Translations under genes and position numbers: made by a program
Notes under the pieces: model-generated
Database searches by the model: none
Told to the model about the DNA's origin: nothing
What the model saw: the letters and a program-made list of their open reading frames with translations, nothing else
NCBI GenBank assembly: GCA_903897855.1
Contig: CAIUDH010000011.1
Span: 1-40,089, forward strand
DNA length: 40,089 nucleotides
Reading direction: 5' to 3'
Source of the DNA: an uncultured Bacteroidota bacterium
GTDB lineage: Bacteria; Bacteroidota; Bacteroidia; UKL13-3
Part shown: positions 8,120 to 16,680 of the stretch, in pieces
Layout of the letters: the number at the start of each line of letters is the position of its first letter
Position numbering within the stretch: the first letter of the stretch is position 1

Positions 8120-8791
8120 CTACTTTCTCAACATCAACACATTGAAATATTGATCTTCCATCACAGGGAAAGTATCTAAGGATGGTTCCGTAATCAAAGT
8201 TTGTTTACGATCTTTAATTAAATAAATTGCGAATCCCTTCGCTTTGAAAAATTTAAAATATGCTTCCTTCGACGACCCCGCTTTTTGCAATCCATAAGGC
8301 CAGAATTCGGAAAATATTTTAATTTCGGGGTTGGCTTCGAGTATTTTCTCCAGCCCTTGGTACACCTGCATTTCGAAACCCTGCACATCCACTTTAAGGA
8401 TATTTACTTTCGTTGTAGGGCCTAAATACGCATCAATACTCACACAGTCGACGGTGTATTTTGAGGCGAAGGTATCGGGGGCATACGCCCGATGATCTAC
8501 GTTTTTATCGGGTGAGGTATAAAACTCCAACTGCCCGTTGGTATTGCTTGCAGCAGCATTTTTAAGGCTTACATTTTTGAGTTTTTGTGTGGTTTGTAGC
8601 AGTCGTTTGTAGTTATCAGTATCGGGTTCAAAACAATAAACCTTACCTAAGGGGCCAACCCATTGGGAAAATAGCTGTGCATAAAACCCAATATTGGCAC
8701 CCACATCGATGATCGTATCGCCTTTCCGGGCGTAACTTTTCATCAAATCAATTTCCTGTTGGTCCTGACGGTGCTTAAAAATAAAATACAT
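8120..8791 (-). CDS. FkbM family methyltransferase
   Basis: A SAM-dependent methyltransferase of the FkbM type, usually acting on sugars or small metabolites, often in cell-surface glycan or natural-product pathways. From the ATG at 8791 it has 223 residues. The SAM-binding motif I is IIDVGANIGF (27-36), and the later ILKVDVQGFE segment is typical of FkbM. The frame stays open upstream to a GTG at 8893, but that extension would overlap the 3' half of the SRP RNA gene and its U-rich end, so I prefer the ATG. An intermediate start keeping part of the hydrophobic N-terminal stretch cannot be excluded. No glycan gene cluster is adjacent, so the substrate is unknown. Confidence 0.8.
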   Translation of the reverse strand: MYFIFKHRQDQQEIDLMKSYARKGDTIIDVGANIGFYAQLFSQWVGPLGKVYCFEPDTDNYKRLLQTTQKLKNVSLKNAAASNTNGQLEFYTSPDKNVDHRAYAPDTFASKYTVDCVSIDAYLGPTTKVNILKVDVQGFEMQVYQGLEKILEANPEIKIFSEFWPYGLQKAGSSKEAYFKFFKAKGFAIYLIKDRKQTLITEPSLDTFPVMEDQYFNVLMLRK

Positions 8792-8878
8792 TAGCTTATA
8801 GAGCCAGTATATTCTATGAAATAAAAAGTGGGTGAATTTGAAAACGATTTGCGATTGCAAAGCTGATAAAATTAAAAA

Positions 8879-8966
8879 GGTCCAATATCGCACCGCTACA
8901 ACCTACTACCCTTGCTGTATTCCTACCCTGGGGGAGTTCATAAGGAGCTGGTCGTATCGGACCCGG
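8879..8966 (-). ncRNA. ffs: Bacterial small signal recognition particle RNA (4.5S type)
   Basis: Read on the minus strand, this gap folds into one long hairpin. The 5' GGTCCGATA (from 8963) pairs with the 3' TATTGGACC (ending 8879), and CGACC then pairs with GGTGCG apart from small bulges. The apical part contains CCCCCAGGG, a GGAA tetraloop and CAGCAAGGG, the conserved SRP domain IV pattern that binds Ffh. A TATCTTTG promoter box lies just upstream and five U residues (8874-8878) just downstream. Length (about 88 nt) and pattern fit the short bacterial SRP RNA that targets membrane proteins to the Sec translocon. Exact ends are approximate. Confidence 0.87.
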
Positions 8967-8968
8967 CA

Positions 8969-8976
8969 CAAAGATA
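8969..8976 (-). promoter_or_regulatory. -7 promoter box of the SRP RNA gene
   Basis: TATCTTTG on the minus strand fits TAnnTTTG and sits immediately before the predicted 5' end of the SRP RNA. A TTTC lies 21 nt upstream as a weak -33 candidate. Confidence 0.6.
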
Positions 8977-9121
8977 GAAAAAAATCCGAGACAAAAAGAA
9001 ATAAATCAATGTGGTGTAGTAAATGGGCCTTTAATATGGCTTCCATCATTCGAATAAAATTTCCTCCCCATTTTCTCGAAACATCCCCTTAATTTGCAGA
9101 CGTTATTTCACTAGAATTATC

Positions 9122-10663
9122 ATGCAACACAAAATAGATTTACTCCATACCAAACGTGCGGAAAGCCTATTAGGCGGAGGAGAGAAGCGTATAGAAGACC
9201 AACATAAAAAAGGAAAACTTACCGCCCGCGAGCGACTTCATTTTTTAATGGACGAGGGCAGTTTTAATGAAATTGGCGCCTTTGTAACGCATCGAAGCAA
9301 GGATTTTGGTATGGAAAACCTGCAGTTCTTAGGCGATGGTGTAATCACCGGATATGGCAAAATAAACGGTCGCTTGGTCTATGTTTTCTCACAAGACTTC
9401 ACCGTATTTGGCGGTTCGCTGAGTGAAACCCACGCCGAAAAAATATGCAAGGTGATGGACCTTGCCTTGAAAAACGGAGCCCCGTTCATAGGCCTCAACG
9501 ACAGCGGTGGCGCACGAATACAAGAAGGCGTGGTGTCGTTGGGAGGCTATGCCGATATCTTTTATCGTAACACCATAGCCAGTGGGGTGATACCTCAAAT
9601 ATCGGCCATCATGGGCCCCTGTGCTGGCGGGGCTGTATATAGCCCGGCCATCACCGATTTTATTATGATGGTAGAAAATACAAGCTACATGTTTGTTACC
9701 GGTCCTAACGTGGTAAAAACGGTAACGCATGAAGAAGTAAGCAGTGAAGAGTTGGGGGGTGCCAGCGTGCATAGCAGCAAAAGTGGGGTCGCTCATTTTA
9801 GCTGTGCCAACGAAATTGAATGCATCAACAATATTAAAAAAATATTGAGTTATATGCCCGAAAACTGTGAGGAGAAAACACCTCTACTCAACTATTCTGG
9901 CAGCAACGAAAAGCGAGCTAAACTAAATTCCATCATACCACAAAACCCAAACCAGCCTTACGATATAAGAGAAGTCATTGAAGAAGTGGCCGATCCCGAG
10001 AGCTTCTTTGAAGTACATAAAAATTTCGCCGAAAACATCGTGGTTGGGTTTGCTCGCATTGCCGGAAGAAGCATTGGTATTGTAGCCAATCAGCCGGCCT
10101 TCTTAGCCGGGGTACTGGATATTAACTCGTCAACCAAAGCCGCCCGGTTTGTGCGGTTTTGCGATTGTTTCAATATTCCACTTTTGGTATTTGAAGATGT
10201 ACCTGGATTTCTGCCCGGCACCGATCAAGAGTGGCATGCCATTATTACCAACGGGGCAAAATTACTCTATGCTTTTAGCGAAGCCACGGTACCTCGTATC
10301 ACGGTAATTACCCGCAAAGCCTATGGTGGTGCTTATGATGTAATGAATAGCAAACATATAGGAGCCGATCTGAATTTCGCCTGGCCTTCGGCTGAGATTG
10401 CGGTGATGGGCGCAAAAGGAGCGACCGAGATTATCTTTAAAAAAGAGATTCATGACGCAACGAACAAGATTGAGAAAGCTGCTGAGAAAGAAAAAGAGTA
10501 CGCCGACATCTTTGCCAATCCATACCGGGCCGCTGAGCGCGGTTTCATCGACGAGGTAATCATACCTGAAGAAACACGCGAACGTTTAATAGCCGGCTTC
10601 GAAATGCTCCAAAACAAGGTGGTGAATATGCCCAGGAAGAAACACGGGAATATACCGTTATAG
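9122..10663 (+). CDS. Acyl-CoA carboxylase beta (carboxyltransferase) subunit, propionyl-CoA type
   Basis: A biotin-dependent carboxyltransferase subunit that moves CO2 from carboxybiotin to an acyl-CoA, probably propionyl-CoA to methylmalonyl-CoA. The 513 residues match the PccB family (510-530). The N-domain holds [10 protein letters not shown] and the oxyanion-hole segment [12 protein letters not shown]; the C-domain holds FLPGTDQE and AYGGAYDVM. Asp406 in the last motif corresponds to the residue known to favour propionyl over acetyl-CoA in actinobacterial PccB, which supports the substrate call. No biotin carboxylase or biotin carrier gene is adjacent. The gene diverges from the SRP RNA/FkbM unit and converges on the lipoprotein gene. 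Confidence 0.93.
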   Translation: MQHKIDLLHTKRAESLLGGGEKRIEDQHKKGKLTARERLHFLMDEGSFNEIGAFVTHRSKDFGMENLQFLGDGVITGYGKINGRLVYVFSQDFTVFGGSLSETHAEKICKVMDLALKNGAPFIGLNDSGGARIQEGVVSLGGYADIFYRNTIASGVIPQISAIMGPCAGGAVYSPAITDFIMMVENTSYMFVTGPNVVKTVTHEEVSSEELGGASVHSSKSGVAHFSCANEIECINNIKKILSYMPENCEEKTPLLNYSGSNEKRAKLNSIIPQNPNQPYDIREVIEEVADPESFFEVHKNFAENIVVGFARIAGRSIGIVANQPAFLAGVLDINSSTKAARFVRFCDCFNIPLLVFEDVPGFLPGTDQEWHAIITNGAKLLYAFSEATVPRITVITRKAYGGAYDVMNSKHIGADLNFAWPSAEIAVMGAKGATEIIFKKEIHDATNKIEKAAEKEKEYADIFANPYRAAERGFIDEVIIPEETRERLIAGFEMLQNKVVNMPRKKHGNIPL

Positions 10664-10717
10664 TATAAATATGGTCGGACGGTTATGCCAATACAGAATT
10701 GCTGAAGTGGCGTATGG

Positions 10718-11293
10718 TTAAAAAGCCCTCACGGCCCTAACGCAGTTTTGGGTGGCCTTGTCGTTGTAAAACTGGCTACCATTGGTAAAATTCTGGTCCC
10801 AGGCGTAGCTGCGACTCTCTTCACTGGAGCTCCAGTACCCCCTATTCGTAAAACCACCCACCACGCTCTTGTTTTCGTAGAGGTAATTCAGCTCTTCTGT
10901 ACTTGGCAAAACCCAATCTGTATAGCCTCCAAAATCCAAATCGGCACATAATTGAGCCGCATAACTCCCCGTTCCTTGCGTATCTACGATAATGGTAGTA
11001 TTCGCATGGCCCGCACCAAAAAACTTTGAAATGGCACTGGTTATAATATGATTCCCTGTATCCCATGTTAGGCCCAGGCTTTGATCAATGGAAGCCGCGA
11101 TCATACCATGCTGGATACGGGCATCGTAACCCGGTTCGCCAAGTTGCAAAACATGGGCAACAATACCTCCTTGGTAACGATCACCAATCTTTATATCTTT
11201 AACTATGTCTTTTTTCTTACAACTCGCATTAAAAAAGGAAATGGATAGTGTTATTAGTACGGCAAACCCTAAAATTAAAGTTTTTTGATTCAT
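10718..11293 (-). CDS. Lipoprotein with Lcl/DUF1566-like domain
   Basis: A 191-residue predicted lipoprotein. A hydrophobic leader (1-20) ends in the lipobox-like NASC, with Cys25 as the lipidation site, followed by KKK. The rest resembles the Lcl C-terminal/DUF1566 fold: a repeated GG start, WVLPSTEELNYLY, YWSSSEE, a later AWDQNF and a closing CVRAVRAF. Such domains occur on surface lipoproteins and in adhesion-related proteins, but no enzymatic activity is established. It starts 30 nt downstream of the PQQ-repeat gene on the same strand, so the two are probably co-transcribed. Confidence 0.8.
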   Translation of the reverse strand: MNQKTLILGFAVLITLSISFFNASCKKKDIVKDIKIGDRYQGGIVAHVLQLGEPGYDARIQHGMIAASIDQSLGLTWDTGNHIITSAISKFFGAGHANTTIIVDTQGTGSYAAQLCADLDFGGYTDWVLPSTEELNYLYENKSVVGGFTNRGYWSSSEESRSYAWDQNFTNGSQFYNDKATQNCVRAVRAF

Positions 11294-11323
11294 GAGAAAT
11301 CGTTTTCAGAGAAACGAAATGCT

Positions 11324-12895
11324 TTATTGCCGCGACTTATATCTAAAAATTTTCTTTCCATCGTACTTTAGGAATTCATTATAATCGGGTGTGAATTGTG
11401 GGTATTTGGTGGCTTTTTGAATGCCTAAAATTTTACCATTATCCAAATCGAGACGAATAAAATCCTGGACATCGACGGCACTCTTGCCTACCCATACATA
11501 GTATGCATCGGGAGTTCCAAAAGTACCAAAATTCTTTTTAATTTTGGTAGCCCAATTTAACTTGCCATTACTAATGGTGATACTAGCGGTACCTTTTTCG
11601 CCAGAGGCAATCAACGAACCACTACGCTCCCAAATATAACTAACCATGCCGACACCGGTTTTAGCCAGATCGGTTTTCCATACCACCTTGCCTGTAGCAG
11701 CCTCCAAACTGAACATGTTTTTACTGGTACAGAAGATCACATTCTCTCCATCGATGTGAATATTCGAAATCGATCCTGAGAATTTGTCGCCCAGCGTTTT
11801 CAATTCCTTGGTATCCCAAAGTAACTTACCGGTATGCGAATCGAATGCCATAAGACCAAAAGGACCGGTCATTTTATAGCCGACATTGCATACATCAGGG
11901 TTGCCATTGGTGCCGGGTATAAACGTCTGAGTTTCTATCTCACCTCCTACTTTTGCAATTAGGGTGCTTCCAAGCAGCCCCATATCGGGTATCATGGCAT
12001 CTTTATCGAACTCCACCGTTTCCCATATTACTGCGCCTGTGGCAGGATTGAATTTTCTGATTTTATGATTCCCTTTCGAAAGGTCAATGATATAAACCCC
12101 ATCATCACCGATAGTGGGCATATCCGACTTCCCTAATGTTTGGGTCGATTTCACCACTCCCCAATTTAACTCAATATTGTCGAAGCCTGTTTCCCAAAGT
12201 TTTTTTCCTGTTTTTAAGTCAAAGATAGAAATGCCTTCATAAATCACATAAATCTGATCTCCGTGCAATTCCATCGTAATATAATCTTCGCCCTCGCATA
12301 AAGAACGTAAAACACGGCCTTCGAAAGCATTGTTCCAGGTAAAAGCTCCGGTAGATTCAAGAATAATCTGAATTTTTGTTCCCTTTCCAACCGTACTTGT
12401 TGCTTTCGATTTGTAATTTAATCTCAGATGGATATTCATTTCATCATCATCGATACTCCCTTTGTATATAATATTCGATGATTTGCTTGTTTTATAATGT
12501 ACCTTCACTCTCTCGTACTTCACTTTCTTGGTGGTATTGTCGTCGATTTTGGCCCCTGTAAGTTCATCATACCAAGTGGTGAGCAGCTCATCCTTTTTAT
12601 CTCCTTTTACAGTTACAAAAACGGCATTTCTATTTTCATCCCATGACCATACCTTCGCATTTTTCACTCCCAAACTTGACTTAAAATTCATTCGCCATAA
12701 TAGTTTCCCGGTGGTGGCATCGAGCATGGCAATATCTTGTAAGTCGCCACCAAGAGCCAACGTTCTATCGGCATTCGACAGTCGCCATTTACAGTCGACC
12801 GGCCATTGCGATTTGTAAAGCATCGGAAATGGCTTTTGTGCATATAGGCCATAGTTCGAGATGAGTAAAAACAAAAGAAGTGTAAGATTTTTCAT
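11324..12895 (-). CDS. Secreted PQQ-like beta-propeller repeat protein
   Basis: A 523-residue protein with a signal peptide (1-19, ending LYAQ) and repeated blades with variants of ATGKLLW, TGKKLWE, TGAVIWE, TGKLLWD and TGKVVWK. This is the PQQ/BamB-like eight-blade propeller signature. There is no dehydrogenase catalytic set that I can see, so it is more likely a binding or scaffold propeller than a quinoprotein enzyme. It lacks a T9SS tail, so a periplasmic location is likely. A promoter-like box lies at 12931-12938 and an inverted repeat at 12960-12979. The lipoprotein gene follows after 28 nt, suggesting a two-gene operon. Confidence 0.85.
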   Translation of the reverse strand: MKNLTLLLFLLISNYGLYAQKPFPMLYKSQWPVDCKWRLSNADRTLALGGDLQDIAMLDATTGKLLWRMNFKSSLGVKNAKVWSWDENRNAVFVTVKGDKKDELLTTWYDELTGAKIDDNTTKKVKYERVKVHYKTSKSSNIIYKGSIDDDEMNIHLRLNYKSKATSTVGKGTKIQIILESTGAFTWNNAFEGRVLRSLCEGEDYITMELHGDQIYVIYEGISIFDLKTGKKLWETGFDNIELNWGVVKSTQTLGKSDMPTIGDDGVYIIDLSKGNHKIRKFNPATGAVIWETVEFDKDAMIPDMGLLGSTLIAKVGGEIETQTFIPGTNGNPDVCNVGYKMTGPFGLMAFDSHTGKLLWDTKELKTLGDKFSGSISNIHIDGENVIFCTSKNMFSLEAATGKVVWKTDLAKTGVGMVSYIWERSGSLIASGEKGTASITISNGKLNWATKIKKNFGTFGTPDAYYVWVGKSAVDVQDFIRLDLDNGKILGIQKATKYPQFTPDYNEFLKYDGKKIFRYKSRQ

Positions 12896-12930
12896 GATGG
12901 ATTAGTTAATGTGCTAAAATTATTTCAGAA

Positions 12931-12962
12931 CAAAAGTATGTGTGTTCTTTTATAATTGCAAT
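12931..12962 (-). promoter_or_regulatory. Candidate promoter of the PQQ-propeller gene
   Basis: On the minus strand, TACTTTTG (12931-12938) fits TAnnTTTG, and ATTG (12959-12962), one base off TTTG, lies 20 nt upstream. It is 36 nt ahead of the start codon. Confidence 0.55.
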
Positions 12963-12979
12963 ACCCTCCAGGAGGTATT
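12960..12979. repeat. Short inverted repeat overlapping the -33 region (possible operator)
   Basis: AATACC(C)TCC and GGAGGTATT form a nine-base-pair inverted repeat with one bulged C and a single central base. It overlaps the -33 box of the PQQ gene promoter and lies upstream of the expected transcript start. A protein-binding site is therefore more likely than an RNA hairpin. No regulator is identified. Confidence 0.4.
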
Positions 12980-13014
12980 TGTAGATAAAAAATCAAAAAC
13001 ACCTATAAAAGCAA

Positions 13015-13046
13015 AACAGGCAACCAAAATAATTTGGTTGCCTGTT
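13015..13046 (-). terminator. Terminator of the spc-alpha ribosomal operon
   Basis: A perfect 14-base-pair stem (AACAGGCAACCAAA/TTTGGTTGCCTGTT) with a four-base loop lies 21 nt past the rplQ stop. In the minus direction it is followed by a T-rich stretch (TTGCTTTTA). It fits the end of the long ribosomal transcript. Confidence 0.85.
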
Positions 13047-13067
13047 AAAATATGAATACGGTAAGTA

Positions 13068-13619
13068 CTATGCTTCAGTAGTAGGTTCCACCGCTTCGTC
13101 AGAGGTAGGCTCAACTACAGTGGCTTCCACTGCTGCTACTGCCTTTTTAGCTTTTGGCGTTTTTACCACTACCGCTTCTTCAGTACCTGTTGCTTTGGCT
13201 TTTCCACGACGGGTTTTCTTAGCCGGTGCTTCTGCTGCTTTAGATGGTTTGCTGTAAATCTCATTATAATCAACCAACTCGATCATGGCTATTTCAGCAT
13301 TATCACCAGCACGGTTGCCTGCATGCAATACGCGAGTGTAACCACCCGGGCGTGTTGCGATTTTATTTGAAATATTTCCAAACAATTCCTTAATAGCCTC
13401 TTTATCTTGCAGATAACTAAATACCACACGACGATTGGTCATCGTATCGGTTTTACATTTAGTTAAAAGAGGTTCAATATAACCGCGTAAAGCTTTTGCC
13501 TTTGCAAGCGTAGTAAATATACGTTTATTCGTTATTAAAGCAGTAGCCATATTACTCATCAACGCTCTGCGGTGAGAAGCCGTTCTGCTTAACTTGTTAA
13601 TTTTATTTCCGTGTCTCAT
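13068..13619 (-). CDS. rplQ: 50S ribosomal protein L17
   Basis: A large-subunit protein near the exit of the peptide tunnel. The first ~120 residues are canonical L17 ([13 protein letters not shown], then GRRxA-type helices and [12 protein letters not shown]). A low-complexity tail of about 60 residues follows, rich in Ala, Lys and Pro at first and then acidic ([14 protein letters not shown]). This makes the protein 183 residues against about 120-130 in E. coli. Such tails are seen in Bacteroidota L17. It is the last gene of the operon, directly before the terminator. Confidence 0.97.
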   Translation of the reverse strand: MRHGNKINKLSRTASHRRALMSNMATALITNKRIFTTLAKAKALRGYIEPLLTKCKTDTMTNRRVVFSYLQDKEAIKELFGNISNKIATRPGGYTRVLHAGNRAGDNAEIAMIELVDYNEIYSKPSKAAEAPAKKTRRGKAKATGTEEAVVVKTPKAKKAVAAVEATVVEPTSDEAVEPTTEA

Positions 13620-13695
13620 GATATAGTCGTAAAGCGTCAGTGGTGAGTGTAAGTTAGAATAAAACTTTCACTTTGCAAATTCGCACAATAAATAA

Positions 13696-14688
13696 TTAAT
13701 CTTGGTCTATTTTGTATTTATAAATGTCCATTCCAAATGTCAAACCTTTTTCGCGAACCAGTTCTTCCAATTCAGTCAACGATTTTTTACCGAAGTTACG
13801 GAATTTCAAAAGGTCGGCGATATCGTATTTCACGAGGTCGGCAAGGGTGCGAATTTCAGCTGCTTTCAAGCAGTTGTAAGCACGTACCGATAGGTCTAAA
13901 TCCGACAAAGGCGTTTTCAATATTTTGCGTGTTTGCATGAACTGCTCATCCACTTCAGGTGCTTCAACTCTCTTAGGCACATCTAGAGTCATGTTTTCAT
14001 CGCTAAACAACATGAAATGATGTATTAAAAGTTTCGCTGCTTCTTTCAAAGCATTTTCAGGGTGAATAGAACCATCGGTAGTTACTTCTAACACCAATTT
14101 TTCAAAATCTGTTTTTTGTTCTACGCGGTAATCTTCTACTGAGTATTTCACGTTTTTGATTGGCGTGAAAATAGAATCCATAGCGATATATCCGATAGGT
14201 GCATTTTCTGGTTTATTATCTTCAGCTGATAAGTAACCACGTCCTTTAGCCACTTGAATTTCCATTTCAATGGTAAGCGTAGGATCCATATTACAGATAA
14301 CCAAATCAGGATTTAAGATATCGAAAGAGTTGGTATGTTTTCCAATATCTCCTGCGGTCATTTTATCCTGTCCTTTTACGGAGATAAAAATTTTCTCTGG
14401 TCCGTTTAATTCGATACGCGATTTAAAACGAACTTGTTTTAGATTCAATATAATTTCAGTAACATCTTCTACCACACCTTTGATCGTAGAAAATTCATGG
14501 TCTACCTTAGGCATACGAAGGCTGATGATAGCATATCCTTCCAACGACGATAACAAGATGCGTCGCATCGCATTACCGATGGTCACACCATAACCTTTCT
14601 CCAATGGTCTGAATTCGAACAAACCAAAGAAATCGGTTTCTTTGTACATTATAACTCTGTCTGGTTTTATAAAAGGTACTATTCCCAT
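13696..14688 (-). CDS. rpoA: DNA-directed RNA polymerase alpha subunit
   Basis: The polymerase assembly scaffold, also contacted by activators. At 330 residues it is full length. The N-terminal dimerisation domain (about 1-235) has [28 protein letters not shown]-type sequence. The C-terminal domain (about 255-325) keeps the helix-hairpin-helix core with [12 protein letters not shown] and [14 protein letters not shown]. Its place between rpsD and rplQ is the standard alpha-operon order. Confidence 0.98.
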   Translation of the reverse strand: MGIVPFIKPDRVIMYKETDFFGLFEFRPLEKGYGVTIGNAMRRILLSSLEGYAIISLRMPKVDHEFSTIKGVVEDVTEIILNLKQVRFKSRIELNGPEKIFISVKGQDKMTAGDIGKHTNSFDILNPDLVICNMDPTLTIEMEIQVAKGRGYLSAEDNKPENAPIGYIAMDSIFTPIKNVKYSVEDYRVEQKTDFEKLVLEVTTDGSIHPENALKEAAKLLIHHFMLFSDENMTLDVPKRVEAPEVDEQFMQTRKILKTPLSDLDLSVRAYNCLKAAEIRTLADLVKYDIADLLKFRNFGKKSLTELEELVREKGLTFGMDIYKYKIDQD

Positions 14689-14745
14689 GTGATATAAATA
14701 TAATTTAATTTAAAAAGCCTTGTGAAAACTTCGAACAACAAATCG

Positions 14746-15348
14746 TTATTTAGAATACAACTCCACAATAAGTTGTTCTTTTATTTTTTCAGGTATTTGA
14801 TCGCGTTCAGGATAGCCAATAAACACGCCACTCATTTGTTTTTCATCAAATTCGATCCAGTTGAATTTGCGACGTGAAGAGAGTGAATTCACAATCATCT
14901 CTAAAGACTTTGATTTCTCACGCACGGCAATCACATCACCCGGACGCACATGGAACGAAGGAGTATTCACTACATTACCGTTCACAGTAATATGCTTGTG
15001 TAATACCAACTGACGCGCTGTGGTACGGTGTTTTGCAATACCCATACGAAAAACAGTATTGTCTAAACGTGCTTCTAAAAAACGCAATAAATTTTCGCCT
15101 GTGATACCTGGTTTAATTAATGCGGTATGAAAAGTTTTGCGGAACTGACGTTCTAATACACCATAAGTATATTTCGCTTTTTGCTTTTCCATTAACTGAA
15201 CAGAATATTCCGACTGTTTGTTACGTTTGCGGCTTTGGCCATGCATTCCGGGAGCATAGTTTTTCTTTTCTACTGCTCTATCGGGTCCAAAAATTGCTTC
15301 TTTGAATCGTCTGGCTATTTTTGCCTTGGGTCCTGTATAACGTGCCAT
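14746..15348 (-). CDS. rpsD: 30S ribosomal protein S4
   Basis: A primary 16S rRNA binder and assembly initiator. The 200 residues start [15 protein letters not shown], and the S4 RNA-binding domain lies at about 92-155 ([20 protein letters not shown]). The N-terminal segment lacks the Cys cluster of zinc-binding S4 forms. In E. coli S4 represses the alpha operon by binding its leader; I see no evidence for or against that here. Confidence 0.98.
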   Translation of the reverse strand: MARYTGPKAKIARRFKEAIFGPDRAVEKKNYAPGMHGQSRKRNKQSEYSVQLMEKQKAKYTYGVLERQFRKTFHTALIKPGITGENLLRFLEARLDNTVFRMGIAKHRTTARQLVLHKHITVNGNVVNTPSFHVRPGDVIAVREKSKSLEMIVNSLSSRRKFNWIEFDEKQMSGVFIGYPERDQIPEKIKEQLIVELYSK

Positions 15349-15421
15349 CTTTTATTTACGAATTTTGATTTTAAATTACTGAATCCTCTGTTCTTTTGGT
15401 TTTTTATATTCGATCGTAGAA

Positions 15422-15811
15422 TTAAACTCTACGTTTTTTCGGAGGTCTGCATCCGTTATGCGGCATTGGGGTAACATCGGTAATGGATAAAACCTCGATA
15501 CCAGCGGCTCCCAACGTACGTATGGCCGAATCTCTACCCGAACCAGGGCCTTTAATGAATACATGAACTTTTCTCAAACCCGCATCAGTGGCCACTTTGG
15601 CACAATCATTGGCAGCTGTTTGGGCTGCATACGGGGTATTCTTTTTCGAACCTTTAAAACCCATTTTGCCCGACGATGCCCATGAGATCACCTGACCTTG
15701 TGTATTGGTCAAAGAAATAATACAGTTATTAAATGAAGCTTTGATATGCGCTTCACCCACTGCATCAACAGCTACGGTGCGTTTTTTTACTACTTTTTTT
15801 GCGGTTGCCAT
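15422..15811 (-). CDS. rpsK: 30S ribosomal protein S11
   Basis: A platform protein of the small subunit. Its 129 residues match the family. Motifs include [21 protein letters not shown]-type sequence, [13 protein letters not shown] and the basic C-terminus [11 protein letters not shown]. It lies between rpsM and rpsD in the usual alpha-operon order. Confidence 0.98.
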   Translation of the reverse strand: MATAKKVVKKRTVAVDAVGEAHIKASFNNCIISLTNTQGQVISWASSGKMGFKGSKKNTPYAAQTAANDCAKVATDAGLRKVHVFIKGPGSGRDSAIRTLGAAGIEVLSITDVTPMPHNGCRPPKKRRV

Positions 15812-15843
15812 CCTATAATTTATCTTTTACTGATGTTAATTAA

Positions 15844-16221
15844 TTATTTAGTTTCCTTTTTTCTTCCTGCCACTGTCTTACGTTTTCCTTTACGGGTACG
15901 TGAGTTGGTACGGGTGCGTTGTCCACGAGTTGGTAAGCCTTTACGATGGCGAATACCACGGTAGCTTCCAATATCTTGTAAACGTTTAATATTCAATTGA
16001 GTTTCAGAGCGTAATTCGCCTTCCACCTTAAACCCTTCAGTGATTGATTTACGGATAGAGTTCAAGTCTTCATCGTTCCAGTCGGAAACTTTCTTGCTGA
16101 TGTCGATACCCGAATCTTTTAAAATTTTGGTAGCGCGGGAAACACCGATGCCATAGATGTAAGTTAATCCTATTACACCTCTTTTGTTTTTTGGTAAATC
16201 AATTCCTGATATACGTGCCAT
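15844..16221 (-). CDS. rpsM: 30S ribosomal protein S13
   Basis: A head protein contacting the P-site tRNA and the inter-subunit bridge. Its 125 residues contain [26 protein letters not shown] and the basic tail [14 protein letters not shown]. Start and length are canonical. It follows rpmJ after a 71-nt AT-rich spacer. Confidence 0.98.
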   Translation of the reverse strand: MARISGIDLPKNKRGVIGLTYIYGIGVSRATKILKDSGIDISKKVSDWNDEDLNSIRKSITEGFKVEGELRSETQLNIKRLQDIGSYRGIRHRKGLPTRGQRTRTNSRTRKGKRKTVAGRKKETK

Positions 16222-16292
16222 TTCTTTTAATTACGAATTATTAATTACTAATTTATTAACGTGCATTTACGTTTTACGAAATACGATTAATG

Positions 16293-16409
16293 TTAACCCT
16301 GACGCATTTTATATTTAGGATTCTTTTTGTTTATGATATACAAACGACCTTTTCTGCGAACGATCTTGCAATCAACGCTGCGCTTTTTAATTGATGTCTT
16401 AACTTTCAT
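16293..16409 (-). CDS. rpmJ: 50S ribosomal protein L36 (zinc-free form)
   Basis: A 38-residue ORF on the minus strand, starting [11 protein letters not shown] and ending KYKMRQG, which is unmistakable L36. Only one of the four usual zinc ligands remains (Cys14 in VDC). The first Cys is Ser, the third Cys position is Asn and the His position is Tyr, so this is the non-zinc variant. It lies between infA (12 nt gap) and rpsM, as in standard alpha operons. Confidence 0.95.
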   Translation of the reverse strand: MKVKTSIKKRSVDCKIVRRKGRLYIINKKNPKYKMRQG

Positions 16410-16421
16410 TTTCTTTTTAGA

Positions 16422-16640
16422 TTACTTATATCTGTATGAAATTCTTCCTTTACTTAAATCATAGGGCGACATTTCTATTTGTACTTTATCGCCTGGTAAT
16501 ATCTTTATATAATGCATCCGCATCTTGCCTGAAATATGAGCCACAATAACATGTCCATTTTGCAATTCTACCTTAAACATAGCGTTAGATAAGGCTTCTT
16601 TGATGACTCCATCTTGCTTTATGGATGATTGTTTTGACAT
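16422..16640 (-). CDS. infA: Translation initiation factor IF-1
   Basis: A 72-residue OB-fold protein that occupies the ribosomal A site during initiation. The core ([47 protein letters not shown]) is canonical. It lies directly between secY (40 nt) and rpmJ (12 nt). In many related cluster layouts map separates secY and infA; here it does not. Confidence 0.98.
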   Translation of the reverse strand: MSKQSSIKQDGVIKEALSNAMFKVELQNGHVIVAHISGKMRMHYIKILPGDKVQIEMSPYDLSKGRISYRYK

Positions 16641-16680
16641 ATTTTTTTAGGGCTGCGAATTTACTGCTTTTAATCCAATT

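Noticed and set aside
8832-9092. Plus-strand open frame of 86 codons
   Set aside because: It lies antisense to the SRP RNA and the FkbM N-terminus; its content is low-complexity and unlike any family.
13068-13250. Low-complexity tail of L17 as a frameshift or fusion
   Set aside because: The frame is continuous and Ala/Lys/Glu-rich C-terminal tails are found in other Bacteroidota L17 proteins.
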